A DNA stretch of 64,000 nucleotides from Chrysomallon squamiferum (GCA_012295275.1 CM022667.1:6975332-7039331), one strand, 5' to 3'. Shown: positions 40,763 to 57,126, numbered from the stretch's first letter. Notes: generated by a model not told the origin, from the sequence alone. Program-made: numbers and translations.

Positions 40763-40962
40763 NNNNNNNNNNNNNNNNNNNNNNNNNNNNNNNNNNNNNN
40801 NNNNNNNNNNNNNNNNNNNNNNNNNNNNNNNNNNNNNNNNNNNNNNNNNNNNNNNNNNNNNNNNNNNNNNNNNNNNNNNNNNNNNNNNNNNNNNNNNNNN
40901 NNNNNNNNNNNNNNNNNNNNNNNNNNNNNNNNNNNNNNNNNNNNNNNNNNNNNNNNNNNNNN
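40763..40962. other. Assembly gap (200 N)
   Basis: Exactly 200 N. The left side is Kelch intron 1 (+ orientation); the right side is unrelated sequence. Confidence 1.
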
Positions 40963-41197
40963 TCTAAATAATAATAAATACTAATAAAATTAAGAGAATT
41001 TGTTCGACTGATCGAATCTAAGAAATAAACTGAACCAGAACAAACAAACATTCCACTTTCTTTTTTACTTCAATATTCAGCGAACTAATCTATTTTCATA
41101 TATATATAAAATGAGAGTTTTCTTCCTGTCACTTTTTAATAAAAAAAATGTTCTCCTGTAATAAATTGTGACCTTTTTCCTGTAATTTTTTTATCCT
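40963..41197. other. Non-coding sequence after the gap
   Basis: AT-rich, not part of the module; nothing recognisable. Confidence 0.5.
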
Positions 41198-41873
41198 ATA
41201 TCTGTGTCTGTTTTAGCTGTATATTGTTTACCGTATATCTATGTCTGTTTTAGCTGTGTATTGCTTATCCAATATCTATGTCTGTTTTAGTGGTGTATTT
41301 TTTTATCCTATATCTACATCTTTTAGTTGTGTATTGTGTATCCTATATCTGTGTCTGTTTTAACTGCGTATTTCTTATCCTATATCTAAGTCTGTTTTAG
41401 TTGTTTATTGTTAGTCCTATATCTAAGTCTGTTTTAGCTGTGTATTGTGTATCCTATATCTACGTCTGTTTTAGTTGTTTATTGTTAGTCCTATATCTAA
41501 GTCTGTTTTAGCTGTATATTGTGTATCCTATATCTAAGTCTGTTTTAGCTGTATATTGTGTATCCTATATCTACGTCTGTTTTAGTTGTTTATTGTTAGT
41601 CCTATATCTAAGTCTGTTTTAGCTGTGTATTGTGTGTCCTATATCTACGTCTGTTTTAGTTGTTTATTGTTAGTCCTATATCTAAGTCTGTTTTAGCTGT
41701 GTATTGTGTGTCCTATACCTACGTCTGTTTTAGTTGTCTATTGTTAGTCCTATATCTAAGTCTGTTTTAGCTGTATATTGTGTATCCTATATCTACGTCT
41801 GTTTTAGTTGTTTATTGTTAGTCCTATATCTAAGTCTGTTTTAGTTGTGTATTGTGTATCCTATATCTAGCTG
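41198..41873. repeat. 37-bp minisatellite with 74-bp higher-order unit
   Basis: Monomers such as TGTTTTAGTTGTTTATTGTT (continuing AGTCCTATATCTAAGTC) alternate with monomers such as TGTTTTAGCTGTGTATTGTG (continuing TATCCTATATCTACGTC). The alternation is regular over several dimers in the second half and irregular at the start. Confidence 0.9.
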
Positions 41874-42182
41874 ACTTTCCAATCTGGAAGCTAGTGCACA
41901 AATATTACTGACACTCTTTTTGTTTTGTTTTGAATGAATATTTAATGTGTCTTAATAATAATAACAAGAACAACAATAAAACAGTAATAATAATAATAAT
42001 GACCTATAAATAAACAAATGAACTTAGTACATTTTAATGGCGGACTATCAGTAGACGATTTTCTGCTGCAGCTGAAAAAGAAAACATGTTCTGATCCCCT
42101 TCCCTTCATCAAGTACTGTACTGATATATTTTCATATAAATGTAACATAGCAAGAGAGTAACAGCCAACGATGCCTTCAATG
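41874..42182. other. Non-coding spacer before module 4
   Basis: No gene. Module 4 homology starts at about 42183, equivalent to position 7565 of module 1, so the paralogue and its TM/tail exons are absent here. Confidence 0.6.
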
Positions 42183-43043
42183 CTAAAATGCTAAAGGCCA
42201 GGAAATAATTATCTGGGAAATGGACGTGACATTTTTGTGAGCTAAAGGTAGATCATGTGATAGTAACATTTTTACAAATAGTATTCCTCAGCATAAACAA
42301 CAATTAAAATTAAAAACCTCAGATAGGGGACAAAATGAACCACTACGTGAACATCAGCCTGTGTTAGTGCTGCATCCAAAGCAAATGTTCTCTACAGGGG
42401 CTCTGCAGCTTATCTGTTAGTGTAAAATGATTTGTGTTTAACTTTTTAAATAATAATTATCAACCCTTCCACCGTTTTCAGTGTTTACCTGTTAGTGGCG
42501 AAATGACAAGTGATGCTGAGGATCAAACTGAAAAGTTTTCTTCAGTCGAGAAATTCTCTTGATGTGAGCATGTTTAAATTTTCTAAATACCCCTGCAGGA
42601 TAAGTATGTTACTTTTATTCGTAAAATCAGTTTATAAACCCTTTGTAAATGACATTTCTTACTGGCATCCATAATTTTCATCAAAATAGCGGACATGTGA
42701 TATTAGAAAGGTCTTTTTAGCAATAATAGTTGTTTCAAGTAGGATTTTTGAAAGAAAAATTTGGTATTTTTCAAATAAACCTGCAAAAGAAAGAGCTTCA
42801 CAACATCTCAGAACTAGCCAAAGATATCAACTGAAGATGCTTAGTGCTGTTCTCATTTGACCTCAGTAAAACAGAATGTTAATGCAACATTTACAGACGT
42901 GTTTTGTACTGAAGTATGCTCACAGATGTGTCGTGTCGATTTGCTGACGATGAAATTCAAGAAGAAATGACTGAATCAAAGTGTAATTAAGAAGCAGAAA
43001 ACACATTTTAAAAGGATGGGGGAAATGTGATTTAATGAAATTA

Positions 43044-43044
43044 A

Positions 43045-43110
<66 letters not shown>
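43044..43110. repeat. (AAT)n microsatellite
   Basis: Perfect AAT run next to the orphan exon of module 4. Confidence 0.95.
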
Positions 43111-43111
<1 letters not shown>

Positions 43112-43133
43112 GATTCAAAAGGCTTTTACTTAC

Positions 43134-43216
43134 AGGTACATTCTGAAAAGGATAGTGTATTTCATGTTTTCTTGCATCATATGTTACATAAAGTAGATTT
43201 AGTTCTCTAACAAAAT
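43134..43216 (-). CDS. Orphan exon-like segment, module 4
   Basis: Minus-strand counterpart of 8502-8584; same open frame and splice-like borders. Confidence 0.35.
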
Positions 43217-43519
43217 CTAATATAAAGAGAAACAGAACTGACAAGTTTTCAAGAAGGGATACTGGGTTTAGATTATATAGCATCAAACATTAAGCAGTTA
43301 GCAACTAAATTTCAAGGGCATAATTCACTTGCAATGAAAAGCTAGTGGTAAGTTAAGTGCTTAAGCTATTATGTATTTATTTATTTGTCATTTTACTTTA
43401 GGATAGTGCCGTGTTCAGTCATTTATACTGTCAATGGGGCTCTGACCCGCAAGACATTGACATAATCTGATGTAAAACACAACTTGAAAAACTTCCAATC
43501 CACATTAATAAACAAGTAA

Positions 43520-43745
43520 ATCTGTCTACTACTATAACCACCATTACAATCACTACTACTGCTACTACCACTGTTTTTACTAGCAACATGACCACAACCA
43601 CTACTACTAATATTATTGCTGCTACTAAGACAACCACTATTACAATCACCACTAATACTAGTACCACTTTGAAAACCACAACTGCTACTCTACTACTACT
43701 ATTACTATTACAGCTGCTACTACCTCTACCACTAATTGTTGACCA
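43520..43745. repeat. Cryptically simple ACT/ACC-rich segment, module 4
   Basis: Counterpart of 8890-9118. Confidence 0.85.
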
Positions 43746-43929
43746 TTGACTGACTAAGACAGCTGGGTCTTCGAAGAATTTGTATTAAGTTTTTAAACTG
43801 TTCTTTCTTGTCTTAAAATAACAACTATTACGACAATGACATTATCAAAGCAACAGGAACAAAAACAACAACAACAACAACAGTAGTAACAATAAAGAAA
43901 AAAAGGAAATGATTTTCTGATTAGTTCAG

Positions 43930-44285
43930 CCAAAATATGTTAACTGTTTACGTTTTTCATTAGTTCAGGTATATGTTAATTGTTTACATGTTTCTGATCA
44001 CTTCTGTTATATGTTAACCATTACAGGTTTCTGATCAGTTACAATAAGTTAACTGTTTACTTGTTTCTGGTCAGATCAGTTATAATATGTTAAATGTTTA
44101 CATGTTTCTGATCAGTTACAATAAGTTAACTGTTTACTTGTTTCTGGTCAGTTCAGTTATAATATGTTAACTGTTTACATGTTTCTGATCAGATCAGTTA
44201 CAATGTGGTAACTGTTTACATGTTTCTGATCAGATCAGTTACAATGTGGTAACTGTTTACATGTTTCTGATCAGTTCAGTTATAA
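43930..44285. repeat. 41-bp minisatellite upstream of Ig copy 4
   Basis: About 8 units, the shortest of the four arrays; TGTTTAC is present in most units. Confidence 0.9.
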
Positions 44286-44568
44286 TATGCCTGTATACAA
44301 ATTTCTAATTGAGTCATTTATCACTGTGTTCATATCTTGTTAAATTATTTCCAGCATCTCAATTTTCATTGATTACACTAAACTGTTTTCATTAAAGAAG
44401 TCTCCTATTACTTTAAGAACATTTTAATTATATTTTTTATTGATGATTTTATTAATTTACTTTATTATTCTTCTGATTATTATTATTATTATTAATTTAT
44501 TTTTTCCTTTTGTTTGCTTCATTTTAGTTATAGTGGTAGAATTTAAGTGTAGTGTAGTAATGTACGTA

Positions 44569-44576
44569 TGACGTCA
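44569..44576. promoter_or_regulatory. CRE upstream of Ig copy 4
   Basis: Perfect TGACGTCA within GTATGACGTCATAC, about 105 bp before the ATG; a second one lies in intron 1 at 44977-44984. Confidence 0.5.
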
Positions 44577-44681
44577 TACAGATGAAATTGTCTATTTCAG
44601 TTTTGAACAGAGCGTTAAAAGATCAATATTTTCCTTTTTCTTTTGGCTATTAAAACATCGGGTTTTTTTTCTACAGAGAAG

Positions 44682-46647
<1,966 letters not shown>

Positions 46648-47807
46648 AAAAATGATGTTTTCACAGCAGGTATTCCATTTCCCTTTTTTCTAAGATGATT
46701 ATTTTTAATTGAAGCTATGACGATAAATCAAACACAATACTCACAATGAAAATAATATTTATGAAATTCATTAACACACACACTGTGATACACATACATA
46801 AAACACATATATACACACGTATGAAAAATAATATTAAAAAATGGCAGGTTTTAACAAATGGAAACTTTCTGATTTAGAATTATCCTTGCTGTGTTTTAAT
46901 TATATGTTCCTGTAAGATTTTGATTTTTTTTTTCTTTATTGTAGTCAATAAAAGAATTGAATAGTTTTCAATAAATTACATTTTAAAAAATTAAATTTTA
47001 ATAGTTTGTAATGATGATTCTTTGGGACATTTTCATATGGCTTCCAAGATTCAGTTAATCAAATTTGGACAAAATGAGCACACTATCTGATTTGCCTTGA
47101 CGTTGCCAAATATATAGTCACAATTTATTTATTGGTTTGTTTGATTAATCTGAGACATGAAACGAAGCTTGTTTTAGACTTGATTCTAAGTCATGTTTAA
47201 CACCAGCACAAAGACTCTCCTCACGTAACGATCGAGATCCGTTCCTACTACTAAGTCGTCAAGCGATAAACAAGAAATCAACCCTTATGGATATTTCAAG
47301 CTTACTGTACTGGTGATGAATTTGTATCAACCATCTTAGGTACTGTTTCAATGACAGTTTCTCATCGTTTATAAGATATTTTGTATGTTTTTCAGTGTTT
47401 GTACATTTCTGCATTCTATTCTGTAATAACAGAACGGAGGAAATTCGTTCTGCCGAATGTTATTAAGCTGATACTGCAAATACACAAAATCGTTTTTATT
47501 TATTCTGAATAAAGAGACGGTCTAAAGGAAACTTTGTTTTATTTTGCTTAATTGTTACATGTTACAGAACATAAAGAGGAAATGAGGAAAATTATAACAT
47601 CCTGTTCTGTGATGTATAAAATAAAATACAAATGAGTAGACACGCTATCTTGTTTTGGACCTCAACTAGAGTTCCGATTGACCGACTGCGGGAACGAGAC
47701 ACACTGAGACTGAGCAAAGCAAAGGCGTGTATAGTTTATTATAAGTCATGTTTAAGAGATGTATAGTTGAATCTTAAACAAGTTTTTTTTCTTCAGTTAA
47801 ATATGAA
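46648..47807. other. 3' intergenic region between Ig copy 4 and Kelch copy 4
   Basis: No gene. Longer than in the other modules because of insertions at about 47112-47385 and 47515-47625. The piece ACATGAAACGAAGCTTGTTT is shared with module 1 (13313) but absent from modules 2 and 3. Confidence 0.7.
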
Positions 47808-50800
47808 TCAAGATTCATACGTGTACAGTGAATTATATTTCAGAGATTTTGGAATGTACAAACAACTTGTGTTGTGTTCCCACAGTTCCAAGTCATCGTC
47901 ACACTGTTTGCTCCACCTCAGAGTATTAACATCAAACTTGTCTACACTTCTGCATTTCTGTCTGTATTTCCCGTTACGCCAGCCGCCAATAACGTACACT
48001 TCGCTGTTCAGCAGTGTGTAGGTTGCATACAGTCGACACTCGTTCAGAGATGCAACCGTTTGCCACACCATACTATCGATGTCGTAGCAGTCTATGGACG
48101 ATGCCAGGACCCTCTGTCGTGTGTTGGGGTCACAGTACCAGCCTCCAATAACGAAAATCTTCCTATCATGTGCAAACATGGCATGGTCAGCTCGTGCTAC
48201 GAGCAGAGAAGAGCCTCGTTCCCATTGGTTACTACTCGAGTTGAAGCACCAGACGTCATCAAGGACATCTTCATCCTCCTGGAAACCACCAGAAATATAG
48301 AGTCGATTGTTGTGAGTTGTACCTGCATGTTGCGTCCTACTTCCTGGCAGAGGTTCAATGTTTTCCCATTTGTCAGTATCTGGATCATACCGCTCACAGG
48401 GAGCACCCTGCAGTTGAATGTCTGATGCATATGGATCCCCTCCTATTGCATACAAGTTGTTCTCTGCCACTCCTAGCACAAAACGACATCGCTCCTGGGT
48501 CATCTGAGCAATGCTCTGCCATCTGTCCTCTTTAGGATCGTAGCAGAATCCAAAAGGATGAATAACTTCCTGCATCTGATCATTGAAACATCCACCTACA
48601 ATGTACAGTTTGTTGTTATGTGTGGCCATGCCAAAGTTACACTGGTCCACATGAGGTATTTTGGTCAGGCATTTAAGAGAAGAGGTGAACTTGTCCAGAA
48701 ACCAAATACTGCTAGTCATCCCACTCTCATTACTGAAGCCACCGGCTACTAACACCGTCTGTTCGTATCCACGTAGATTGTTTAGTCCTGGAACAGTGTT
48801 CCTTGCTAAACTGTAAGTAGATGAATCTGCGAGTGCGCAGTGTTTGCTACAATCTGCTGTCATGATCAGAGAATTTACCATATTTGAAAGACTTGGTACT
48901 TTAGAACATACGTTTAGAAACACACGTTTGCTACTAGCACACTTCATATCCAGCACACTGATATTTTCAAATAATACTTGGTTCAGTAATTGTAAAGTTG
49001 AGTCCATCCTTGTCTCAGCGTCATGATCAACCCAGTAGAGGAGTGAAAGAAAAACATCAACCTCTCTGCAGTCGACAGGGAAACCTGAACTGAGAATCGT
49101 AATAAGCTGGGATTGTCGTAGTCGGTGAAAGTCACAAGACTTGGACAAAATGAGCCAGTTTTTACACATAAACTGGAAGACAAACTGCTCAAGTGGCTTC
49201 AAGGAATACAACTCTGCAACGTTGGCTATGTCAACACAGTTGTTGAGAGACAGGTGTTTCTTGAGGTAATCTTCACAGGCTGTGATGACAGGCACTATCT
49301 GAGTGTGACTAGCGGCAGCAAGGACATCAACCACATTGTCTGAAATAATAATAATAACAACAAAAAGGACAACAACAATAACAATAACTGTAACAATAAT
49401 ACTATTACTGATAAAAAAATAAGAAAAATTAAACCAACAACAATATACAATGTAATAATACTCTTACTGATAAAAAATATCAAGAAGAATGAAAGCAGCA
49501 ACAATATACAATGTAATAATACTATTACTGATAAAAAATAACAAGAAGAATGAAAGCAACACCAGTATAGAATGTAATAATAATGATACTAATAATGGTT
49601 CGTTCCGTTTCAAATCACACAATGGGTTAAACCCGACAATCTCAGATTTTTATGAAACTTAGTATACTTGTTGATCGGGACCAATCGGACCAGTGATGTG
49701 GGAGAGATGCCCTCCGCCCTAAACTTTTGAGATTTTCTGCCAAACGGGCTGTGACCACCAACTTTTGAACCCTCATGTCTCAGGAACTACTGGTCCAATC
49801 TTCATAAAATTGGTTTTGTTCCCATTATTGTTAATTTGGAGAATGTTGAGGTACACTGACTTTTAGACGTTTGTTACGACCTTGAAATTGAAATAGTGGA
49901 TCACACGACCTTGAGATGACCTTTCTTGAAATTTAATCTCCCACATGTTAACCAAAATATATAAAAGTTTCAGAGGTCCAATCGTTTTTGTTTAGGCACA
50001 GTCTTGATTTTAAATATGCATACCTGCATGGATAATTGATGCAATGCATGACAATCTACATTTTTTACATGTATAGACTTCTCTGAGACCAAAAGCTCAT
50101 CTGTGAAATCAAAATCCACCTGACGTGTCTGAAGGAATTCCTCAAGGAAATGAAAAGATGCCAAATGGCATGACGTGTTCTACACAATCAGGCCCAAAGG
50201 GTTAACAGAAAGAGTGGATTCAGGCATGTCAGGAACTCCTTGAAATCCCTTGGTGAAATCCCCACTGAGCACATGTCAATTAGAGGTTTCTACTACTAAT
50301 TCTTCTACTACTCTGTCTATTTCCACTACCTGTTGTTCCTAACTGTTTCTACTAATACTACATCTTCCTCTACTGGTATTAGTACCAGTGATGTAGTTAC
50401 TTCTAGAACTGCTGTTACTATTATAACTCCCAGTAAGCTCCTGTTATTACCTTCACCTCACTACTACAACTACTACTACTACGACTACCACTACTACTAC
50501 TACAACTATTAGTACTACGACTACCACCTCCACAACTGATATAACTTCTACCACCACCAGTACTTCTACCATTACTACTGTTACTAATGGTGCTATTACT
50601 ACTTTTATTATTAGAACTAGTACTGTCACCATCATCGCGAATACTGCTACGTTTGTTATCATAAATACTGTTACCACCTCTACTACTAGTAGCATCACCA
50701 CTGTATCAACAACTACTACAATAGCTATTTCTGGCACTACTTCTTCAACTAGCACTATAATTAATCCTACCACTTCTTCTAGTACTACTAATTATACTAA

Positions 50801-53800
50801 CATTCCCTCTACATTACTATTATATGCCACTACTACTACTACTACATCTATGAGACTACTTCCACGATTTCTGCTACTACTTGAGGCTTTAATATTGCTT
50901 TAATTATTATTATGATTATTGTTATGATCATCATCATCATTATTATTACTCGCAGTAGTAGTAATAATACTAGTACTACTACTAGAATACAAATACTTCT
51001 ATGGGTATTACAACACTGATACTTTTACAACTACAACTTCGACTATTGTTACATCAACTAGTATTATGTCTAATATAAGAATAGTGATACATTTACTAGT
51101 ACTATGACCACTATATTTTAAAGCAATACAGTGATTATTCCTGAGATAAAGCTAGTCTCAAGATGAATTCAGTTCACAGCGCTATTTCGTGACACTGATG
51201 GCAGTGCTGGACCATATAAAAATAAGAACAATTGTGTTAACCTGTGCCATCATGAAGAGGACTTTGGGTTGGAAAGTCATTTCAGTTATGGCCAAACGAA
51301 GAAGACACTTGTTGGATTAGTGAAGGGGACATCTCCTGTTGCATCTTCTTTTGATACACCTTCTACTGCAGCTTCTCGAGCGATGTACTCTATGTAAAAA
51401 GGATGATGCTAGAATTGCAAGACTATGGGGGAAGTGGTGACAAGTCAGTGAAGGAAGTAGTTTGATATAATATTATCGTAGCATGTAGGCCTACAATGTA
51501 TTACCTGGTGATCAAGAGAAATGTTGATTCGTAGCATGAGGAATTGGTCGTTCAGGTTTTAGCTAATCAAAGGTTAGTGGCAGAAAAACATTATTTTCAT
51601 GGACGTGTAATTTTTGAATGTGTATTGCTGCTAAACAAAGAAAATTACACCTCTGAAACTTTTATATGTTTTAGTTAACATGTGGGAGATTAAGTTTCAA
51701 GAAAGGACATCACAAGGTCAAGATCAAGGTCATAACAAAGGTCTAAAGGTCAGTGCACCCCAACATTCTTCAAATTGAACAATAATGGCAGATTTGGAAT
51801 CCTTGTCATATTGCCTTTTCAACAATACCAATTTTATGAAGATTGGCCCAGTAGTTCCTGAGACAGAAGGTTCAAAGGTTGGTGGTTTAAAAAATATATT
51901 TTTCGGGGGTGATTTGACACGGATTGAACCTAATGGTAATGAATGTATAATTTAATAATTATAGAAAAAATCTTTATCTAGATTATGTTTAGTGTCTGCT
52001 GTTTGTCAGTGAGGGTTGGGGCGGTACTTGAGTTAAAAACATGATGATACTAACCACAGTGAATATTGCTCTTTGATGTGTACGCAAATTCAATAAGGTT
52101 GGCCATTCCCTTTGCTGTGACACCATTCAGCACAATTTCATCTTCGTGACATTCTTTTAGTCCATCCGTAAACATTGCTCTGAACATTTCAAAACAAATA
52201 AATTAATTAATTAATAAATTAGAAAGTAAGGTAAATAAATAAATAAAAGATACTCAGCTTATTCAGTCTGTGTTTGGTAATTACACACATAACAATAACG
52301 AAGCTGATAATGCTCAATAAGACAATAGCTGTCAACTTCAGTACATTTAGTGTAATTTAAATTTTACCTCGAATACTCAGAACGTTTATTTCACTCATAA
52401 AACTCATCTGTAAGTATCAGTATGTTCTATGTATTCATAAAACTGAACTGTAACTGGTCAGTATGTTAACTTTACTCAAAACACTCATCTGTATATATTC
52501 ACTGTATTCATTCTACTGATAAGGTTCAACTGTTAATACCGAGTACACTCATCGAACTTATAAAACTGAGCCGTAAACATTCACCATGTTCATTTCAATC
52601 GTATATCTGGAATAAATAGAGTCACTACATATATAATATATACAAGGAGGAACGGTATTGTTTATGGTGTTATTGGTGAAATGAATGTACAGTATTACTG
52701 GTGTAAAACAGTATGGTATTACTGGTGTAATGACTGGTGTAATGACTGTACAGTCTAACTGATGTAATGACTGTACAGTATGACTGGTGTAATGTCTGTA
52801 CAGGGTGACTGGTGTAATCACTGTACAGCGTGACTGCTTTAATAACTGCAGTATCACTGGTGTAATGACTGTACAGTATCACTGGTGTAATGACTGTACA
52901 GTCTAACTGATGTAATGAATGGACAGTATGATTCGTGAAATGACTATACAATGTGACTGTTCTAATGACTGTACAGTATGACTGGTCTAATGACTGTACA
53001 GTATGACTGGTGTAATGACTGTACAGTATGACTGGTGTAATCACTGTACAGTATCACTGGTGTAATGACTGTACAGCGTGACTGCTTTAATGACTACAGT
53101 ATGGCTGGTGTAATGATTGTACAGTACAACTGGTGTATGAATGTACAGGAATCTGGTGTAATTACTGTACAGCAATACTGGTGAAATGACTGTACAGTAT
53201 GACTAGCGTAATAACTGTACATCGTGACTGGTCTAATGACTGTTGTAATGAGTACAGTATGACTGGTCTAATAACTGTACCGTATGAGTGGTGTAACGAC
53301 TGTACAATATGACTGGTCTAATGACTGTACAGTATGACTGGTCTAATGACTGTACAGTATGAGTGGTGTAATCACTGTACAGTATGACTGGTGTAATGAA
53401 TGTACAGTGTGACTGGTGTAATGACTGTACAATATCACTGGTGTAATGACTGTACAGTGTGACTGGTGTAATGACTGTACAGTATGACTGTTGTAATTAC
53501 TACAGTGTGACTGGTGTAATCAATATACAGTGTGACTGGTGTAATGAATGTATAGTATGACAGGTCTAATGACTGTTGTAATGACTACAGTATGACTGGT
53601 CTAATGACTGTACAGTATGAGTGGTGTAACGACTGTACAGTATGACTGGTCTAATGACTGTACAGTATGACTGGTCTAATGACTGTACAGTATGAGTGGT
53701 GTAATCACTGTACAGTGTGACTGGTGTAATGACTGTACAGTTTGACTGGTGTAATGAATGTACAGTGTGACTGGTGTAATGACTGTACAATATGACTGGT

Positions 53801-55331
53801 GTAATGACTGTTCAGTGTGACTGGTCTAATGACTGTACAGTGTGACTGGTTTAATGACTGTACAGTGTGACTGGTGTAATGACTGTACAGTATGACTGGT
53901 CTAATGACTGTACAGTGTTACTGGTGTAATGACTACAGTATGACTGGTGTAATGACTGTACAGTATTACTGGTGTAATGACTGTACAGTATGACTGGTCT
54001 AATGACTGTACAGTATGACTGGTCTAATGACTTACAGTATGACTGGTCTAATGACTGTACAGTGTGACTGGTGTAATGATTGTACAGTGTGACTGGTGTA
54101 ATGACTGTACAGTGTGACTGGTCTAATGACTGTACAGTGTGACTGGTCTAATGACTGTACAGTGTGACTGGTCTAATGAGTGTACAGTGTGACTGGTGTA
54201 ATGACTGTACAGTGTGACTGGTGTAATGACTGTACAGAGTGACTGGTGTAATGACTGTACAGTGTGACTGGTGTAATGACTGTACAGTGTGACTGGTCTA
54301 ATGACTGTACAGTATGACTGGTGTAATGACTGTTCAGAGTGACTGGTCTAATGACTGTACAGTGTGACTGGTTTAATGACTGTACAGTGTGACTGGTCTA
54401 ATGACTGTACAGTGTGACTGGTGTAATGACTGTACAGTATGACTGGTCTAATGACTGTACAGTGTGACTGGTGTAATGACTACAGTATGACTGGTGTAAT
54501 GACTGTACAGTATTACTGGTGTAATGACTGTACAGTATGACTGGTCTAATGACTGTACAGTATGACTGGTCTAATGACTTACAGTATGACTGGTCTAATG
54601 ACTGTACAGTGTGACTGGTGTAATGATTGTACAGTGTGACTGGTGTAATGACTGTACAGTGTGACTGGTCTAATGACTGTACAGTGTGACTGGTCTAATG
54701 ACTGTACAATATGACTGGTCTAATGATTGTACAGTGTGACTGGTGTAATGACTGTATAGTGTGACTGGTGTAATGACTGTACAGAGTGACTGGTGTAATG
54801 ACTGTACAGTGTGACTGGTGTAATGACTGTACAGTGTGACTGGTCTAATGACTGTACAGTATGACTGGTCTAATGACTGTACAGTGTGACTGGTCTAATG
54901 ACTGTAGAGTATGACTAGTCTAATGACTGTACAGTGTGACTGGTGTAATGACTGTACAGTATGACTGGTCTAATGACTGTACAGTGTGACTGGTCTAATG
55001 ACTTACAGTATGACTGGTCTAATGACTGTACAGTATGACTGGTGAAGTGACTCTACTACTGGTTTACTGAACAATCTCTAGTCTCATGATGCTCAGAATA
55101 CAGATAACCTTCTACATGATGGTAACACAATTCATCATAAATTAAATATTCAGACCTGAAGTAGTCACTACAAGATGCTAGTACTACTCTGTGAGCAGGA
55201 AGTTTTTGCTTCTCAACTACAAGGACAACATCAAACAGCAGATGTCTGTCACGTAGATGTCGCAGTCCTGCCAGTAGTACATCTCCATGATTTGTGGCTT
55301 TGAACTCAAATGAGTCTCCTTGACCTTCCAT
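47808..55331 (-). CDS. BTB-BACK-Kelch (Kelch-like) protein, complete copy
   Basis: Coding exons on the minus strand: 55156-55331, 52055-52179, 47808-49339; junction phases 2 and 1; 610 codons plus TGA. BTB about residues 15-128 (LFDVVLVVEKQKLPAHRVVL, SDYFRAMFTDG), BACK about 132-232, then six kelch blades from about 290, marked by LVAGG, YIVGG, YAIGG, YISGG, FVIGG and YVIGG with downstream Trp (DRWQS, DKWEN, NQWER, MVWQT, LRWSK). The architecture and ~610-residue length are those of Kelch-like substrate adaptors of Cullin-3 ubiquitin ligases, nearest by eye to the KLHL9/13/26 type; orthology is not claimed. An acceptor (CTTTTAG) lies about 20 nt before the ATG, so a non-coding first exon is expected upstream, probably in 56660-56960. 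Intron 2 holds the foldback element and intron 1 holds array C. Only intact Kelch copy in the window. Confidence 0.88.
49597..51930. mobile_element. Foldback-like element in intron 2 of the complete Kelch gene
   Basis: Inverse-orientation counterpart of 27112-29438, with both arms and the degenerate GTA/ACT centre (50280-51120). It was present before the module duplicated. Confidence 0.55.
52680..55046. repeat. 25-bp TGTACA minisatellite, array C (Kelch intron 1)
   Basis: Same repeat family as arrays A and B, in inverse orientation on the + strand (TGACTGGTGTAATGACTGTA plus CAGTG), about 95 units. It has internal higher-order duplication: about 53810-54330 resembles 54340-54860. It fills intron 1 between the first and second coding exons. 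Confidence 0.95.
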
Positions 55332-56138
55332 TTCAGGTCAGCACAAACTAAAAGTAAATAAATAAATAAATATATAAATAAATAGCAGTTTCTCTTATTA
55401 ACTTATAATCATAGCTTTTGTTATTAGGGTATAGTATGACATATTACTAATATAGTTTCTTTTACTAACATAAAGTATAATATATTATTAATATAATTTA
55501 ACTTGACTAAGATATATATTATAATATGTATTATATAACTTAGTTATTGTTATTTAGCTAATGTATTAATTTATAATATATTATTAAGATAGTTTCTGTT
55601 ACTAAGATAATATTACAAACTGCTGATATAGTTTCTTTTATTAATATAATATATATTAATATAATTTCTTATTAAGATAAAGTAATAGTGATAAAGTGTT
55701 TAAAGATTTATAGTGATATTACTAATAATTATAATTTCTGCTAATAATATAATTATTCAGCTGGTAATGCAGTTTCTCTGAGTAAGTTATATATGACATG
55801 TAATTAAGTCAGTTTTGTTATAAAGAAAAGTGTGTATGTGATCTCATGGTAAAATAACATATATGACTAGTAATTTTATATACTTGTTTAAGTCTAGATA
55901 CCCAAAAGACTTGTGTAAGTCTATGCACTTGTAAAAAGCTACGTGAGCTGCTTCAGTTCTGTCAAACAGAACAGACTGATTTGTCAGCCTCTTGGATCAA
56001 TGTTAATATTTAAGCAACATCAATACTATGATGATGTTGCTGACTTTCAAACAAACATTTCTGTTATTGTTAGAATGCACAAATACAAGATTAGTTTTCT
56101 CATCTGACGATTTAGTTATCCCTGAAATATAGGTATGC

Positions 56139-56195
<57 letters not shown>

Positions 56196-56306
56196 CTTGA
56201 CTTATTCCAGTCATAGAGATAACTACTTTAAATTTTTTTTTTTTTTATTTATTTATTATAATTATTTTATTTTATTGTATATATGTTTGTACATGTGAAT
56301 GTGTAT

Positions 56307-56340
<34 letters not shown>

Positions 56341-56659
56341 TAGTCATTACTTTTTTAATGTCTTTAAATGGGTTTATTTTTTTATTTTTTTATTTTTCTA
56401 CTAATTAAATGAATGTACACCACATGCTTAAGACAAAATGGGTAACAGATCGTAACTGCATTTGAAATAAATAACTAAATTAAGCGTAATATGACATCAA
56501 ATTAACTTTAAATATAAATTATTTACGTTTTTTAAATTTCTATAATTTATACTGAAAGTAACATTTAACTGAAGCAATAATTAAAAGAAAAAACAAACAA
56601 ACAACAGACAGACAGACAAACAGATAAGGAATGATCGAGTAGTAATTAGTACTCGCTAA
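55332..56659. other. AT-rich 5' region of the Kelch gene
   Basis: No coding sequence is seen. Contains (AAT)n at about 56135-56194 and (AC)n at about 56310-56338. Probably an intron between a non-coding first exon and the ATG exon. Confidence 0.5.
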
Positions 56660-56965
56660 AATTCCATAATCGTGAATCGTGTTTCTTTCTCTCAATAGTG
56701 GATAAATCAGGTTACCGTCTGCTTCGTGACGATGGTTTTAAGCCAAACCCTTACCTAGTTACAGTGCTGATCGATGCAGGGCGCGGTGAACGGCAGCCTA
56801 ATCGTAACGTCTTGTCACATATTTGTCACATGGATAGTAACGGGACACACTAATGGACGAAAGCACACAAGCGTCCGTCCAGGAACAATAGTTACTTTGA
56901 CGGCGTTTTGTTGTGAAGCGCTTCCGATATGTAACGACATTACTCGGCGTTTGTGTAGGTGCTAA
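56660..56965 (-). promoter_or_regulatory. Putative promoter and non-coding first exon of the Kelch gene
   Basis: A CpG-richer island in AT-rich DNA, with many CG dinucleotides between 56660 and 56960. On the minus strand a good donor (CTAG|GTAAGG) lies at 56755, and the ATG exon has an acceptor just before it. Placement is an inference from base composition and splice signals. Confidence 0.35.
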
Positions 56966-57126
56966 AAATAGCATAGCTCGGACAATATCGACACTTTCCG
57001 GAGAGTTTAAAATTAGATCCGTGTAGAAAGCAATATTATTTGTCTTTTAATATATCAATTTTTATGGTATATAGAATTTTTTCAAATCAAAAGATCATCA
57101 GTTACTCACTATATGTATTAAACTCA

